From Bacteroidota bacterium (GTDB lineage: Bacteria; Bacteroidota; Bacteroidia; Chitinophagales; UBA2359): a stretch of 38,365 nt of DNA. The DNA lies in the NCBI GenBank assembly GCA_020628015.1, contig JAHDFT010000004.1:1-38365 (forward strand), read 5' to 3'. The notes under the pieces are model-generated. The model saw only the letters and a program-made list of their open reading frames with translations. It was not told the origin of the DNA and did not search any database. The position numbers and the translations under genes were made by a program. Below, in pieces: positions 27,471 through 35,144 of the stretch (positions are counted from its first letter, which is position 1; every line of letters starts with the position of its first letter).

Positions 27471-28694
27471 TTAAATACTAGCCGTCATCAACAATTCCAA
27501 ATCAGTATATTTAAGGCTAAAACGATGACTCAAATGCTCATTGGTCAAACAGCCTTTATAGACATACACCCCATGACGAATACCTGGTTTGAAGGACAGG
27601 TAATTTTCAAAGCCCCCATAATGTTGAGCATCTAGGAGAATAGGGGTAAGCACATGACTCAAAGCTGCGGAAGCAGTACGGGCTACCCTTGAAGCAATAT
27701 TGGGGACACAATAATGCGTGACACCATATTGAGTAAAGGTAGGCTTATCATGCGTGGTGATTTTAGAGGTTTCAAAACAGCCACCCTGATCTATACTCAC
27801 ATCGACAATAACCGACCCATGTTTCATATTTTGTACCATTTCATCTGTCACAATAACAGGAGAACGACCAGATTCAGAGTGAATCGCTCCTATAGCCACA
27901 TCTGCCTTAGACAATTCATGACTTAAAGTGCCAGGATGGAAGATAGAGGTAAAGACTCTAACATTGACATTATTCTGAAGGCGCATGAGTTTGTACAGGT
28001 TATTATCAAAAACACGTACCTCCGCACCTAAACCTAGTGCAGTACGAGTAGCGTATTCTCCCACAACTCCAGCTCCTAGAATAACCACTCTAGCAGGTGG
28101 CATACCTGAAATACCACCTAATAGTATACCAGGCCCATTACGGGTATTACTCAAATATTCTGAAGCAATTAAAATGGAAGCACTACCAGCCAATTCACTT
28201 AATGTTCGCACCATTGGAAATGATCCAGAATCATCCTTGATGTATTCATAGGCAATAGCTGTTACTCGCTTTTGCATTAATTCGGAGATGAAATTGGAAC
28301 GAACAGTTGGCAGATGTAAAGGAGAAAATACAATTTGTCCAAACTTAAGTAATTGAATCTCAGATGAGGTTAGTGGTGCCGATTTTAATATAATATTGGC
28401 TTCAAAAACCTGCTTGGAATCATAGGCAATTTCAGCCCCTGCCTCTGAGTAATAGTGGTCGGTATAAGATGCCTTAATACCTGCTTGAGATTCTATAACA
28501 ACTCGATGACCATTGTTTACCAAAACCTCAACAGATTTAGGATTCAAAGCAACACGTTTCTCCTGAAAAGAGTCCTCCTTTGGAACGCCAATGAATAAAC
28601 GACTTTGCTTTTGTTTTACAGGAACCAATACTTCTTGTGGTGTTAGCTGAAATTGCGAACCAAGATCGCTACTAATTGTAGGCTTTTTATCCAT
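27471..28694 (-). CDS. ald: Alanine dehydrogenase
   Basis: The 407-residue protein matches alanine dehydrogenase / transhydrogenase-alpha. Substrate and catalytic residues can be placed by family pattern: Arg47 in QEKRVAL, Lys104 in ILKSAP, His127 in SPLHLP and Asp302 in SIDQGGCFE. The NAD-binding loop is ILGAGVVGEY (205-214). It reversibly converts L-alanine, NAD+ and water to pyruvate, ammonia and NADH. It carries about 30 extra N-terminal residues compared with the usual start (LFIGVPKE), so a later start is possible. No partner transhydrogenase beta gene is nearby, which supports Ald over PntA. It lies 123 bp downstream of tsaE and converges with the DUF4407 gene. Confidence 0.88.
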   Translation of the reverse strand: MDKKPTISSDLGSQFQLTPQEVLVPVKQKQSRLFIGVPKEDSFQEKRVALNPKSVEVLVNNGHRVVIESQAGIKASYTDHYYSEAGAEIAYDSKQVFEANIILKSAPLTSSEIQLLKFGQIVFSPLHLPTVRSNFISELMQKRVTAIAYEYIKDDSGSFPMVRTLSELAGSASILIASEYLSNTRNGPGILLGGISGMPPARVVILGAGVVGEYATRTALGLGAEVRVFDNNLYKLMRLQNNVNVRVFTSIFHPGTLSHELSKADVAIGAIHSESGRSPVIVTDEMVQNMKHGSVIVDVSIDQGGCFETSKITTHDKPTFTQYGVTHYCVPNIASRVARTASAALSHVLTPILLDAQHYGGFENYLSFKPGIRHGVYVYKGCLTNEHLSHRFSLKYTDLELLMTASI

Positions 28695-28817
28695 TCTGAA
28701 GCTTTTTTAATGTAATTGAGGTCAATAATAATAGTCAATAAATAGACCATTATATAGAAGGCATCTTAGTTATGACTAAAGACACCTGTACAAATTTCAA
28801 CAATATTTATGGTAATA

Positions 28818-29237
28818 TCAAATACCTTTCCGAATTGTGAGGATGCGCTCTTCATTTTTTCCTACTTCAATATCAATAGCGACAAATTGACCGTCCATCA
28901 TTGGTTCAATAATTTGTGGCCACTCTATTAAGCAATAGTGTGAGCTATCTAGGTAATCTTCAATACCAATATTTAGAGCTTCTTCGATATTGTTTAAGCG
29001 GTATAAATCTAAATGATAAATGGGTGCTTTTCCTTGGTATTCGTTGACTATAGCGTAGGTGGGACTACTTGTAAGGGTTGGCTCTACTCCTAATTCTTGA
29101 CATAGCTGCTTGATAAGTGTCGTCTTACCAGCTCCTAATGTGCCGTAAAATGCAATTTTTTTTTCATTTTTGCAAATATTTAATAACTGACGAGCAACTG
29201 TAGGAAGATCAGCTAAGGAAGGGATGGAAATTTGCAT
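28818..29237 (-). CDS. tsaE: tRNA threonylcarbamoyladenosine biosynthesis ATPase TsaE
   Basis: The 139-residue protein has the size and order of TsaE, the small P-loop ATPase that works with TsaB and TsaD to make t6A on tRNAs reading ANN codons. Walker A is GTLGAGKT (32-39). SPTYAIVNEY and YHLDLYRL are the switch and Walker B type motifs of the family, and CLIEWPQ follows. Key residues are intact. It lies 74 bp downstream of porX, with an 11-bp stem hairpin in the gap. Confidence 0.95.
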   Translation of the reverse strand: MQISIPSLADLPTVARQLLNICKNEKKIAFYGTLGAGKTTLIKQLCQELGVEPTLTSSPTYAIVNEYQGKAPIYHLDLYRLNNIEEALNIGIEDYLDSSHYCLIEWPQIIEPMMDGQFVAIDIEVGKNEERILTIRKGI

Positions 29238-29259
29238 ATATTAAGATATTAATACACAA

Positions 29260-29297
29260 GCATATGGCTCCTACCATATCTGATAAGAGCCATATGC
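29260..29297 (-). terminator. Hairpin between porX and tsaE
   Basis: GCATATGGCTC (29260-29270) pairs perfectly with GAGCCATATGC (29287-29297) across a 16-nt loop. On the minus strand it follows the porX stop codon by about 14 bp. The downstream tract is AT-rich without a clean T run, so it may be a weak terminator or an mRNA end-stabiliser. Confidence 0.5.
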
Positions 29298-29311
29298 TGT
29301 GAAATACTATT

Positions 29312-30862
29312 TTATTTTGATGAGAAGCGGACAATAGGAACAATCATTTCTTCCATAGAGATGCCACCATGTTGAAAGGTATTTTTGTAATAATTGACGT
29401 AGTGATTGTAGTTATTAGGATAAACGAAAAATTTATCATCTTTTGCAAAGATAAAAGTCGAACTGACATTTGGACGAGGGAGCTTCACCTCGCCTGGCTT
29501 TCTAACCGTTAAGACATCTCTTTTGACGAATTGGAGGTTTTTTCCATGCTTATAACGCAAATTCGTTGTTGTATTTCTATCTCCAACAACTTTAGAAGGC
29601 GTATTGACCCGTATGGTACCATGATCTGTAGTAAAAATCAAGTTGACCCGTTTATTTTCAATGCGTCGAAGGGCTTGCCAAAGTGGGGAATGCTCAAACC
29701 AAGATTTGGTAATTGAACGATAAGCTGCTTCATCACTTGCCAACTCTTTTAACACCTCCATTTCTGTACGTGCATGAGAAAGCATATCTACAAAATTGTA
29801 GACAATCACATTGAGTTTATTGTGCAAGAGATTGTGGATATTATCGACAAGCTGTTTACCATTGTAATGATTGGTTACTTTGGTATAGCTGAACTTCATC
29901 TGATTATTGGTAATCTCCAATTGATCTGCCAAAAAGGTTTCCTCATGAAGATTTTTACCCCCCTCATCAATATCATTCTTCCATAATCTTGGATGGCGAC
30001 GTTCTATATCTGATGGGAGCATTCCTGCAAAAATAGAATTTCGACTGTATTGAGTAGAGGTAGGAAGAATACTATAAAAAGTATCCTCTTCTTCAAAGCG
30101 AAAAGCACTAGAGATAATCGGCTGGATGATTTTCCATTGATCGAAGCGAAGATTGTCAATAAGAACGACGAAATTAGAACAGTCATCTTTTAGTGCTGGA
30201 AAAATTTTATCTCTAAATAAACGATGGGATAGGGTAGGCCCAGCATTACTCTGATCCTGTATCCACTTTCGATAATTTTTTTCTACAAATTTGCTAAATT
30301 CATTATTCGCCTCACTCTTTTGCATGGTTAGCACTTCTTTCATCTCTGAATCTGCACTCTCTAGCTCTAATTCCCAAAAAATGAGTTTTTTATAAAGTTC
30401 TGCCCAATCTTGGTGATCACCACCCATTTGGATGGCACTAAAAATTCGGGAAAACTCTTTTTGATAATCCGAAGTGGTTTTTTGGCTGACGAGCCTTTTA
30501 TTGTCAATGATCTTTTTTAAGGTCAATAAAATTTGATGGGGATTAACAGGTTTGATAAGGTAATCGGTAATTTGTGCGCCGATAGCTTCCTCCATAATAT
30601 CCTCCGCCTCATTTTTGGTAATCATTACTACTGGTAGATTATTATTGATCTCTTTTAACTTGGTCAATGTCTCTAAACCAGTAATTCCAGGCATGGATTC
30701 ATCCAAGAAAACGACATCGAAAGTCTCCTCTTGACAACGATCAATAGCATCATAGCCATTCGTAACCGCTTCAATATTATAACCTTTCCGCTCTAAAAAA
30801 AGTATTTGGGCTTTTAAATGATCAATCTCATCGTCTACCCACAAAATTTTGATGTCTGACAT
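29312..30862 (-). CDS. porX: T9SS regulator PorX (response regulator with PglZ domain)
   Basis: The 516-residue protein combines a receiver domain and an alkaline-phosphatase-like PglZ domain. The receiver has acidic Asp10-Asp11, phospho-acceptor Asp54, Thr82 and Lys104. In the PglZ domain the likely zinc ligands are Asp236, Asp359, His363, Asp413 and His414, with a Thr/Ser cluster at 268-270 where the nucleophile is expected. Length and order match PorX of Porphyromonas and Flavobacterium, which controls type IX secretion with the kinase PorY and a sigma factor; neither partner is in the window. It starts 40 bp after the secreted TPR gene on the same strand, suggesting a shared transcript. 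Confidence 0.93.
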   Translation of the reverse strand: MSDIKILWVDDEIDHLKAQILFLERKGYNIEAVTNGYDAIDRCQEETFDVVFLDESMPGITGLETLTKLKEINNNLPVVMITKNEAEDIMEEAIGAQITDYLIKPVNPHQILLTLKKIIDNKRLVSQKTTSDYQKEFSRIFSAIQMGGDHQDWAELYKKLIFWELELESADSEMKEVLTMQKSEANNEFSKFVEKNYRKWIQDQSNAGPTLSHRLFRDKIFPALKDDCSNFVVLIDNLRFDQWKIIQPIISSAFRFEEEDTFYSILPTSTQYSRNSIFAGMLPSDIERRHPRLWKNDIDEGGKNLHEETFLADQLEITNNQMKFSYTKVTNHYNGKQLVDNIHNLLHNKLNVIVYNFVDMLSHARTEMEVLKELASDEAAYRSITKSWFEHSPLWQALRRIENKRVNLIFTTDHGTIRVNTPSKVVGDRNTTTNLRYKHGKNLQFVKRDVLTVRKPGEVKLPRPNVSSTFIFAKDDKFFVYPNNYNHYVNYYKNTFQHGGISMEEMIVPIVRFSSK

Positions 30863-30902
30863 AGAATATGTTGCTTTTTAGTATGTTTGATTGTCACATC
30901 AT

Positions 30903-32042
30903 TTAACGACACAATAATTTAATATCCTCATAAGCTTGAGGAATTTTTAATTGATAGGCTTTATCTAAATCAGAACAGCCTTTGTACATTTCATTATTGC
31001 TACAATAAGCCAGCCCTCTATAGTAATAAGCCAAGCCATCATTAGGTTGGATGTCAATAACACTAGAAAAATCACTAATCGCCTCATCATATCTACTCAA
31101 CAAGCTTTTAGCAATTCCTCTACCTCTTATGGCTGGTGCAAAAAAGGCATTTTGGTCAAGGACTAAATTGTAATCTTCAATAGCTGCTTTGTACTCATTC
31201 ATCATTGTTTTAGAAGCTCCTCTAGCTTGGATGGCTAAGGTATAATTAGGCTTCAATGTGATAGCTTCATTAAAAGCGTTAACCGCCTCATCTGACTTGC
31301 CCAGTTTGGCATAAGCAGCTCCCAAATTATAATAAACAGCAGGATCTGTTTGATCCAATTCCAAAACAGTTTGATAATCATTCACCGCTTTGCGATAACG
31401 ATCTAATTCAACCAAAGTATTGCCTCGCAATTGTAATAATTCCTTATCATAAGGTTTATCAGCAATACATTTATTCAAATACTCCAAAGCTTCTTCATAA
31501 TTTTTACTTTTTACCTTCAACATAGCTTGATTGTAAAAATATTTGATATCCTCTTTGGTTTTGAAATCAATTTCTTTTTGTTGACGATTGCTTTCTACTG
31601 TTACAGGATCATAGGTGATTTTATACAAAACACCCAAATCGACAGAAATGACATTTGGATCTTGTCGTTTCCGCAGGATTTGGTTATCTACTGGTGCGTC
31701 CTCCTTTGCGATGTTTGTACGACGTTTTCGCCAAGTAAAAACACCAGGTTTTTCCTCTTCCATGCCAAAAGAAGGCCCTGCATCATCCGCTTTATTATTA
31801 GTAGTTGCTGGCTCAGGAGCTAACTCTGCTGGAATTTCTGGGTCTTCTTGACCATACATTTCAAACCCACTAGGATTTTCCAAAACGCCTTTATTAGGAT
31901 CTGCTTGTTGCCCATCTCTTTCAATCCACTCTTGACCGCTTTTAGATGATTTCTTTTTATTTTTAAATAATTGAGCCTTAGCATCTACTGTGTAGAGTAA
32001 GCAAAATAAAATAACTAAAGTGAAAATATAGTGCTTTGTCAT
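30903..32042 (-). CDS. Exported TPR protein upstream of porX
   Basis: The 379-residue protein begins with a signal peptide (about 1-24, ending DAKAQ). A low-complexity, Pro/Glu/Asp-rich segment (25-150) is followed by about six tetratricopeptide repeats (about 165-365). These include NLGAAYAKLGKSDEAVNAFN and YYYRGLAYCSNNEMYKGCSD. The final repeat has two Cys, and the protein ends in LLCR. It is probably periplasmic, where it may scaffold an envelope complex. Its position 40 bp before porX makes a link to T9SS or gliding plausible but unproven. An inverted repeat and a full hairpin element lie just upstream. Confidence 0.85.
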   Translation of the reverse strand: MTKHYIFTLVILFCLLYTVDAKAQLFKNKKKSSKSGQEWIERDGQQADPNKGVLENPSGFEMYGQEDPEIPAELAPEPATTNNKADDAGPSFGMEEEKPGVFTWRKRRTNIAKEDAPVDNQILRKRQDPNVISVDLGVLYKITYDPVTVESNRQQKEIDFKTKEDIKYFYNQAMLKVKSKNYEEALEYLNKCIADKPYDKELLQLRGNTLVELDRYRKAVNDYQTVLELDQTDPAVYYNLGAAYAKLGKSDEAVNAFNEAITLKPNYTLAIQARGASKTMMNEYKAAIEDYNLVLDQNAFFAPAIRGRGIAKSLLSRYDEAISDFSSVIDIQPNDGLAYYYRGLAYCSNNEMYKGCSDLDKAYQLKIPQAYEDIKLLCR

Positions 32043-32059
32043 ATTAATAACTTTATTAC

Positions 32060-32078
32060 TTCAAATTGAAAATTTGAA
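32060..32078. promoter_or_regulatory. Inverted repeat before the TPR-porX unit
   Basis: TTCAAATT-gaa-AATTTGAA is a perfect 8-bp inverted repeat, 17 bp upstream of the TPR gene start. It could be an operator, but such AT-rich palindromes also arise by chance. Confidence 0.3.
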
Positions 32079-32097
32079 TTGGTGAGGCTAGTAGTAA

Positions 32098-32251
32098 GTA
32101 ACAAGCAAAGAATAAATTAGGCATGCTTGTTAGGTTAATTTGTGGCTAGACAAGGCAAAAAACGTAGGCGATGCGAGCATCGTCGAGGCTTTTTAACGAA
32201 GTATAGCAGCAAATTAAACAACAAGATGTCGGTTTATTTTTTAGCTGTTAC
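32098..32251 (+). repeat. GTAAC hairpin repeat, second full copy (subtype A)
   Basis: This 154-bp element is about 97% identical to 18509-18662, and its last ~95 bases are identical. It is flanked by direct TAA triplets. It lies between the 3' end of the DUF721 gene and the start of the TPR gene, both on the minus strand. Confidence 0.9.
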
Positions 32252-32261
32252 TAAGATCAAA

Positions 32262-32573
32262 TTATCGAATTACCACCTCTTTAACGAACTCTTCTCCCAA
32301 TTCCTTATTGACAATCTGTTTTATTTTATCTCTAGCGTAAAATAATTCTTGTTTAAGTGGCGCATTGGTGATTTGAAGAATTAATACCCCGTTTTTTACC
32401 GCAATATATCGGGTATTTTTGGCAATCATACGTCCCATAAGCCGTTCCCAGCTATTAATAACCCTTGCTTCATTGATTTTAGGATTCAATTGATAAGATT
32501 TCATCAACTCATTGATGACTTCTTTCAAGGATTGCTGATTATTTTTTCTATAATCTTTGTGAGGTCTACGCAT
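32262..32573 (-). CDS. DUF721 / DciA-like protein
   Basis: The 103-residue protein matches the DUF721 family, which includes DciA, the helicase operator used by bacteria lacking DnaC or DnaI. Seen are a basic N-terminus, the helix SLKEVINELMKSYQLNPKIN, the conserved VINSWERLMG and a strand-rich C-terminal part GVLILQITNAPLKQEL (KH-like fold). It lies 41 bp downstream of recF on the same strand, an arrangement common in the phylum. The name dciA is plausible, but Bacteroidota members have not been tested here. Its end is 10 bp from a full hairpin repeat. Confidence 0.85.
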   Translation of the reverse strand: MRRPHKDYRKNNQQSLKEVINELMKSYQLNPKINEARVINSWERLMGRMIAKNTRYIAVKNGVLILQITNAPLKQELFYARDKIKQIVNKELGEEFVKEVVIR

Positions 32574-32614
32574 ATTGATTGATAATATAAAGGTGACAGA
32601 AAAACAGCGATCTA

Positions 32615-33724
32615 CTAACGAAGAACTTGTCCATCTTCAATCATAAACACTTTGTAATCGCTCACAAATTTATCAAAAATACTGGTCATTCGCTCCAATT
32701 GTGTGTCAGAAATAAATACTTGACCAAAATTTTCTCCAATGATAAGTCGTACCAATTGTTCTAAGCGTTCTCCATCCAATTTATCGAAAATATCATCCAA
32801 TAATAGAATGGGAAATTGTTGTTTCTGGTTTTTGATGACTTGATAGATAGCTAGTTTAATCGCTAGTAAAAAGGATTTTTGTTGGCCTTGTGAGCCGTAT
32901 TTTTTGAGTGGATAATCGTTGATCTGAAATAATAAATCATCTTTATGAATGCCTTGTGTGGTTCGTTGTAATAAACAGTCTTTTCGACGAGCGGAGCTTA
33001 ATTGTGTTAAGAAATCACCCTCGTTTAAAGTAGACTGATATTGACATTGAATGCTTTCTTTTTGCTGACTAATTGCTGCATAAAACGTTTGTAGATGGCT
33101 GGCTAGATATTGTAACTGTTCTTGTCGAGTTTGATGGATGAATGTCCCTAGGGGAGCTATTTGCTTGTCATAAATGTCTAGTAAAGCATGATCTGTCTGA
33201 CCAATTTCTCCAAATTTTTTCAAAGCTGCATTACGTTGTTGTAGGAGTTTATTGTAACGCATCAAATTTTGAAGATAAAGTGGATTGAGTTGACAAATCG
33301 TACTATCCAATAATCTACGTCTTTCCTCACTTCCTTCCTTGATCAACTGCACATCATCTGGGGCAATCATGACAAGTGGAAGCAAACCGATGTGATCAGC
33401 AATTTTGGTATAAACGAGATCATTTCGACTGATCTCCTTCTTTTTTCCTTTAACAATTTTGGCTATAACTGCTTCTAATAATCCAGCTACTTCAAATTCT
33501 GCTTCCAAGCGAAAGAAGGTACGTTCATTGAGGATATTATAACGATCTGAACGGTTAAAATAGCTTTTACAGAAGCTCAAGTAATGAATCGCATCTAATA
33601 GATTGGTTTTCCCAGCTCCATTAGCCCCAACAAAGAAATTTAATTGATGGTTAAATTGTAGTTGACAAGATTGGTAGTTCTTGAAATTGGTTAGAGATAA
33701 TTTGGACAGCCGTAAAGGTTTCAA
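32615..33724 (-). CDS. recF: DNA replication and repair ATPase RecF
   Basis: The 369-residue protein is an SMC-like ATPase that helps load RecA at gaps. Walker A is GANGAGKT (33-40). The ABC signature region is KKYGSQGQQKSFLLAIKLA and Walker B is ILLLDDIFDKLD, followed by the D-loop and VFISDT. Length is normal. The start codon is TTG; no ATG lies upstream in frame, and the N-terminus LRLSKLSLTNFKNY aligns with the family from this point. It is followed after 41 bp by the DUF721 gene. A TAAATTTG box at 33786-33793 on the minus strand is a promoter candidate. Confidence 0.95.
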   Translation of the reverse strand: MKPLRLSKLSLTNFKNYQSCQLQFNHQLNFFVGANGAGKTNLLDAIHYLSFCKSYFNRSDRYNILNERTFFRLEAEFEVAGLLEAVIAKIVKGKKKEISRNDLVYTKIADHIGLLPLVMIAPDDVQLIKEGSEERRRLLDSTICQLNPLYLQNLMRYNKLLQQRNAALKKFGEIGQTDHALLDIYDKQIAPLGTFIHQTRQEQLQYLASHLQTFYAAISQQKESIQCQYQSTLNEGDFLTQLSSARRKDCLLQRTTQGIHKDDLLFQINDYPLKKYGSQGQQKSFLLAIKLAIYQVIKNQKQQFPILLLDDIFDKLDGERLEQLVRLIIGENFGQVFISDTQLERMTSIFDKFVSDYKVFMIEDGQVLR

Positions 33725-33785
33725 ATGGAGCGTTGTTTGGTAAATTGTATGTTTGTGAATAGGGTATATTCTTGATAAAGGAATA

Positions 33786-33793
33786 CAAATTTA
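33786..33793 (-). promoter_or_regulatory. Possible -7 element for recF
   Basis: On the minus strand this is TAAATTTG, matching TAnnTTTG, 61 bp before the recF start. The nearest TTG upstream is 23 bp away, longer than ideal. Confidence 0.4.
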
Positions 33794-33809
33794 CATAAAC
33801 TATTTCTAA

Positions 33810-33872
33810 GGAACAGCAAAAAATAAGAAATGGTGATGAAATAAATGTTTATCCATTATTTCATCACCATTT
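33810..33872 (-). terminator. Terminator hairpin, partly derived from a hairpin repeat
   Basis: AAATGGTGATGAAATAA (33828-33844) pairs perfectly over 17 bp with 33856-33872 across an 11-nt loop. On the minus strand it is followed by CTTATTTTTTG, a good T tract. It ends the orphan CPDC gene. The bases 33810-33827 (ggaacagcaaaaaataag) match a tip of the GTAAC repeat family, so the terminator may be built from a decayed copy. Confidence 0.8.
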
Positions 33873-33926
33873 GCTTTTAAAGACATAAGATGATTATTGT
33901 AAAACAATCGTTATTGGGGTAATTGA

Positions 33927-34469
33927 TTAGGAATTGACTTCATCTAATATTTTACCAAATAAGTTGTCTTTAGAATTCTGCTCCATTTCCTTCATCAATA
34001 CAGAGAATTTATATTTTTTACGGCCTGTCGTTTTAAAAATGATTTTTTCTCCTTCTTGATTGCCAATTACTTGTGTGATTTTTCCAGAAGCATCACGTTC
34101 ATGACCTTCTACCAAGACATAACTGTGTGCATTGCTATCACTCAATCTAATGACCATACCTTCTTCACAGTCAGGACAAGGAATTATTGGATAAGTGGTA
34201 TTGGATATAGTAAATCTTTCCCACTTTGGAAATTTCTTATCTAGGTATACTGTCAAGCGCATCAAATCCAGATTTTTTTTGAACTCAACGATTTCCTGCC
34301 CTTTTTTTACAAAACGCAAGTTTATACGATTATTCTTCGTGGTCAATACAAATTCTTCCCAGCCTTCGCATTTGAAGTCTAACATTTCCCGAAACTCGTA
34401 GAACTCCGGTGTATAGGCATCTAATGTTTTTGGCTTTTTCTTGTTAATGTTGATTCCTACTTTTACCAT
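33927..34469 (-). CDS. Uncharacterised protein with CPDC motif
   Basis: I do not recognise this family. From the ATG at 34469 the product is 180 residues, beginning MVKVGININKKKPKTLDAY. A farther ATG at 34526 would add 19 residues of unlikely composition (MFTSNHLRFNHYIHKIPYL). It is mixed alpha/beta, charged and soluble, with a central segment of strands and PCPDCEEGMVIRLSD, a single CxxC that is too little for a full zinc site on its own. The C-terminus is Lys/Glu-rich and helical. No signal or membrane segment is seen. It is a single gene with its own terminator, downstream of a long non-coding gap. Confidence 0.75.
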   Translation of the reverse strand: MVKVGININKKKPKTLDAYTPEFYEFREMLDFKCEGWEEFVLTTKNNRINLRFVKKGQEIVEFKKNLDLMRLTVYLDKKFPKWERFTISNTTYPIIPCPDCEEGMVIRLSDSNAHSYVLVEGHERDASGKITQVIGNQEGEKIIFKTTGRKKYKFSVLMKEMEQNSKDNLFGKILDEVNS

Positions 34470-34577
34470 AAGATAAGGTATTTTATGTATATAGTGATTG
34501 AAACGGAGATGGTTACTAGTAAACATCCCAATTACTTACCATTTTAAGAAAGCATCGAAATGTTTTTTGTACGAAAA

Positions 34578-34678
34578 GGAACAAGTAAAAAATAAGTTTA
34601 TCAAATCGGTCAAGCAAAACAGGAAGAGTGAAAAATAAATTGATCAATCAAAATTGAAATTTATTTTCTGACAGTTCC
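34578..34678 (+). repeat. Nested or decayed GTAAC hairpin repeats
   Basis: The left tip ggaacaagtaaaaaataa (34578) and the right tip ttattttctgacagttcc (to 34678) are those of the repeat family with GGAAC/GTTCC ends. A second left tip, ggaagagtgaaaaataaatt, begins at 34622 and pairs with the same right tip, suggesting one copy inserted in, or recombined with, another. No core is present and no target duplication is visible. Confidence 0.6.
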
Positions 34679-34736
34679 ATATAGCAATTATTTTTTTACC
34701 ATTCCAAGAGGAGAGAGAGGGGGATTTTTAAGAGGG

Positions 34737-35027
34737 CTATTCTAATTGTATATAACTGAGCAACTGGTATTTATGCCTATCGTAAAGAGCCAAAATGGAC
34801 AATTGATTATCTAAGATAGGTTTATTAGAGTACTTGGTAGCTAATATAGAGGGGGTATTTATGGTCTTAATTGGTTTTAAGACCAGCATCTCTTTGGTAT
34901 ATGAATGGAATAAAGAAGAATAATCCAAGAGACGTATAATTTTAGTGAAGGACTCTGGAGTTGATAAAGGTATGAAATATAAAGTAATAAAACAATAAGT
35001 TGATCTTTCTATTTCTAAATAAAACAT
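34737..35027 (-). CDS. Doubtful small ORF, 96 residues
   Basis: This is the only open frame of any length in the 675-bp gap between the CPDC gene and the Wzi-like gene. The product begins MFYLEIERSTYCFITLYFIP and shows no known motif, signal peptide or conserved pattern. The frame is not overlapped by a better candidate, but the surrounding DNA is AT-rich and no promoter box was found. It may be a real orphan, a gene remnant or chance. Confidence 0.25.
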   Translation of the reverse strand: MFYLEIERSTYCFITLYFIPLSTPESFTKIIRLLDYSSLFHSYTKEMLVLKPIKTINTPSILATKYSNKPILDNQLSILALYDRHKYQLLSYIQLE

Positions 35028-35144
35028 CTCTTTACCAACATGCTGTATTATAATAACTATATGAAGTGCGATTTTGTTTTAGAGGGAGCTAAAAAAGTTG
35101 TTTCACGAGCATGATAGTAAATTATAGGGAAATGTGAATATTGA

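Noticed and set aside
27471-28694. NAD(P) transhydrogenase alpha subunit as an alternative to alanine dehydrogenase
   Set aside because: No beta-subunit gene is adjacent, and the Lys104, His127, Asp302 pattern fits alanine dehydrogenase better.
32142-32345. GTG-started ORF of 67 residues rich in Lys and Arg, reading through the full hairpin repeat
   Set aside because: The frame is simply the repeat core translated. In the copy at 18509 it stops at the element edge, and in the diverged copy at 9121 the same frame has a stop inside the core, so coding is not conserved.
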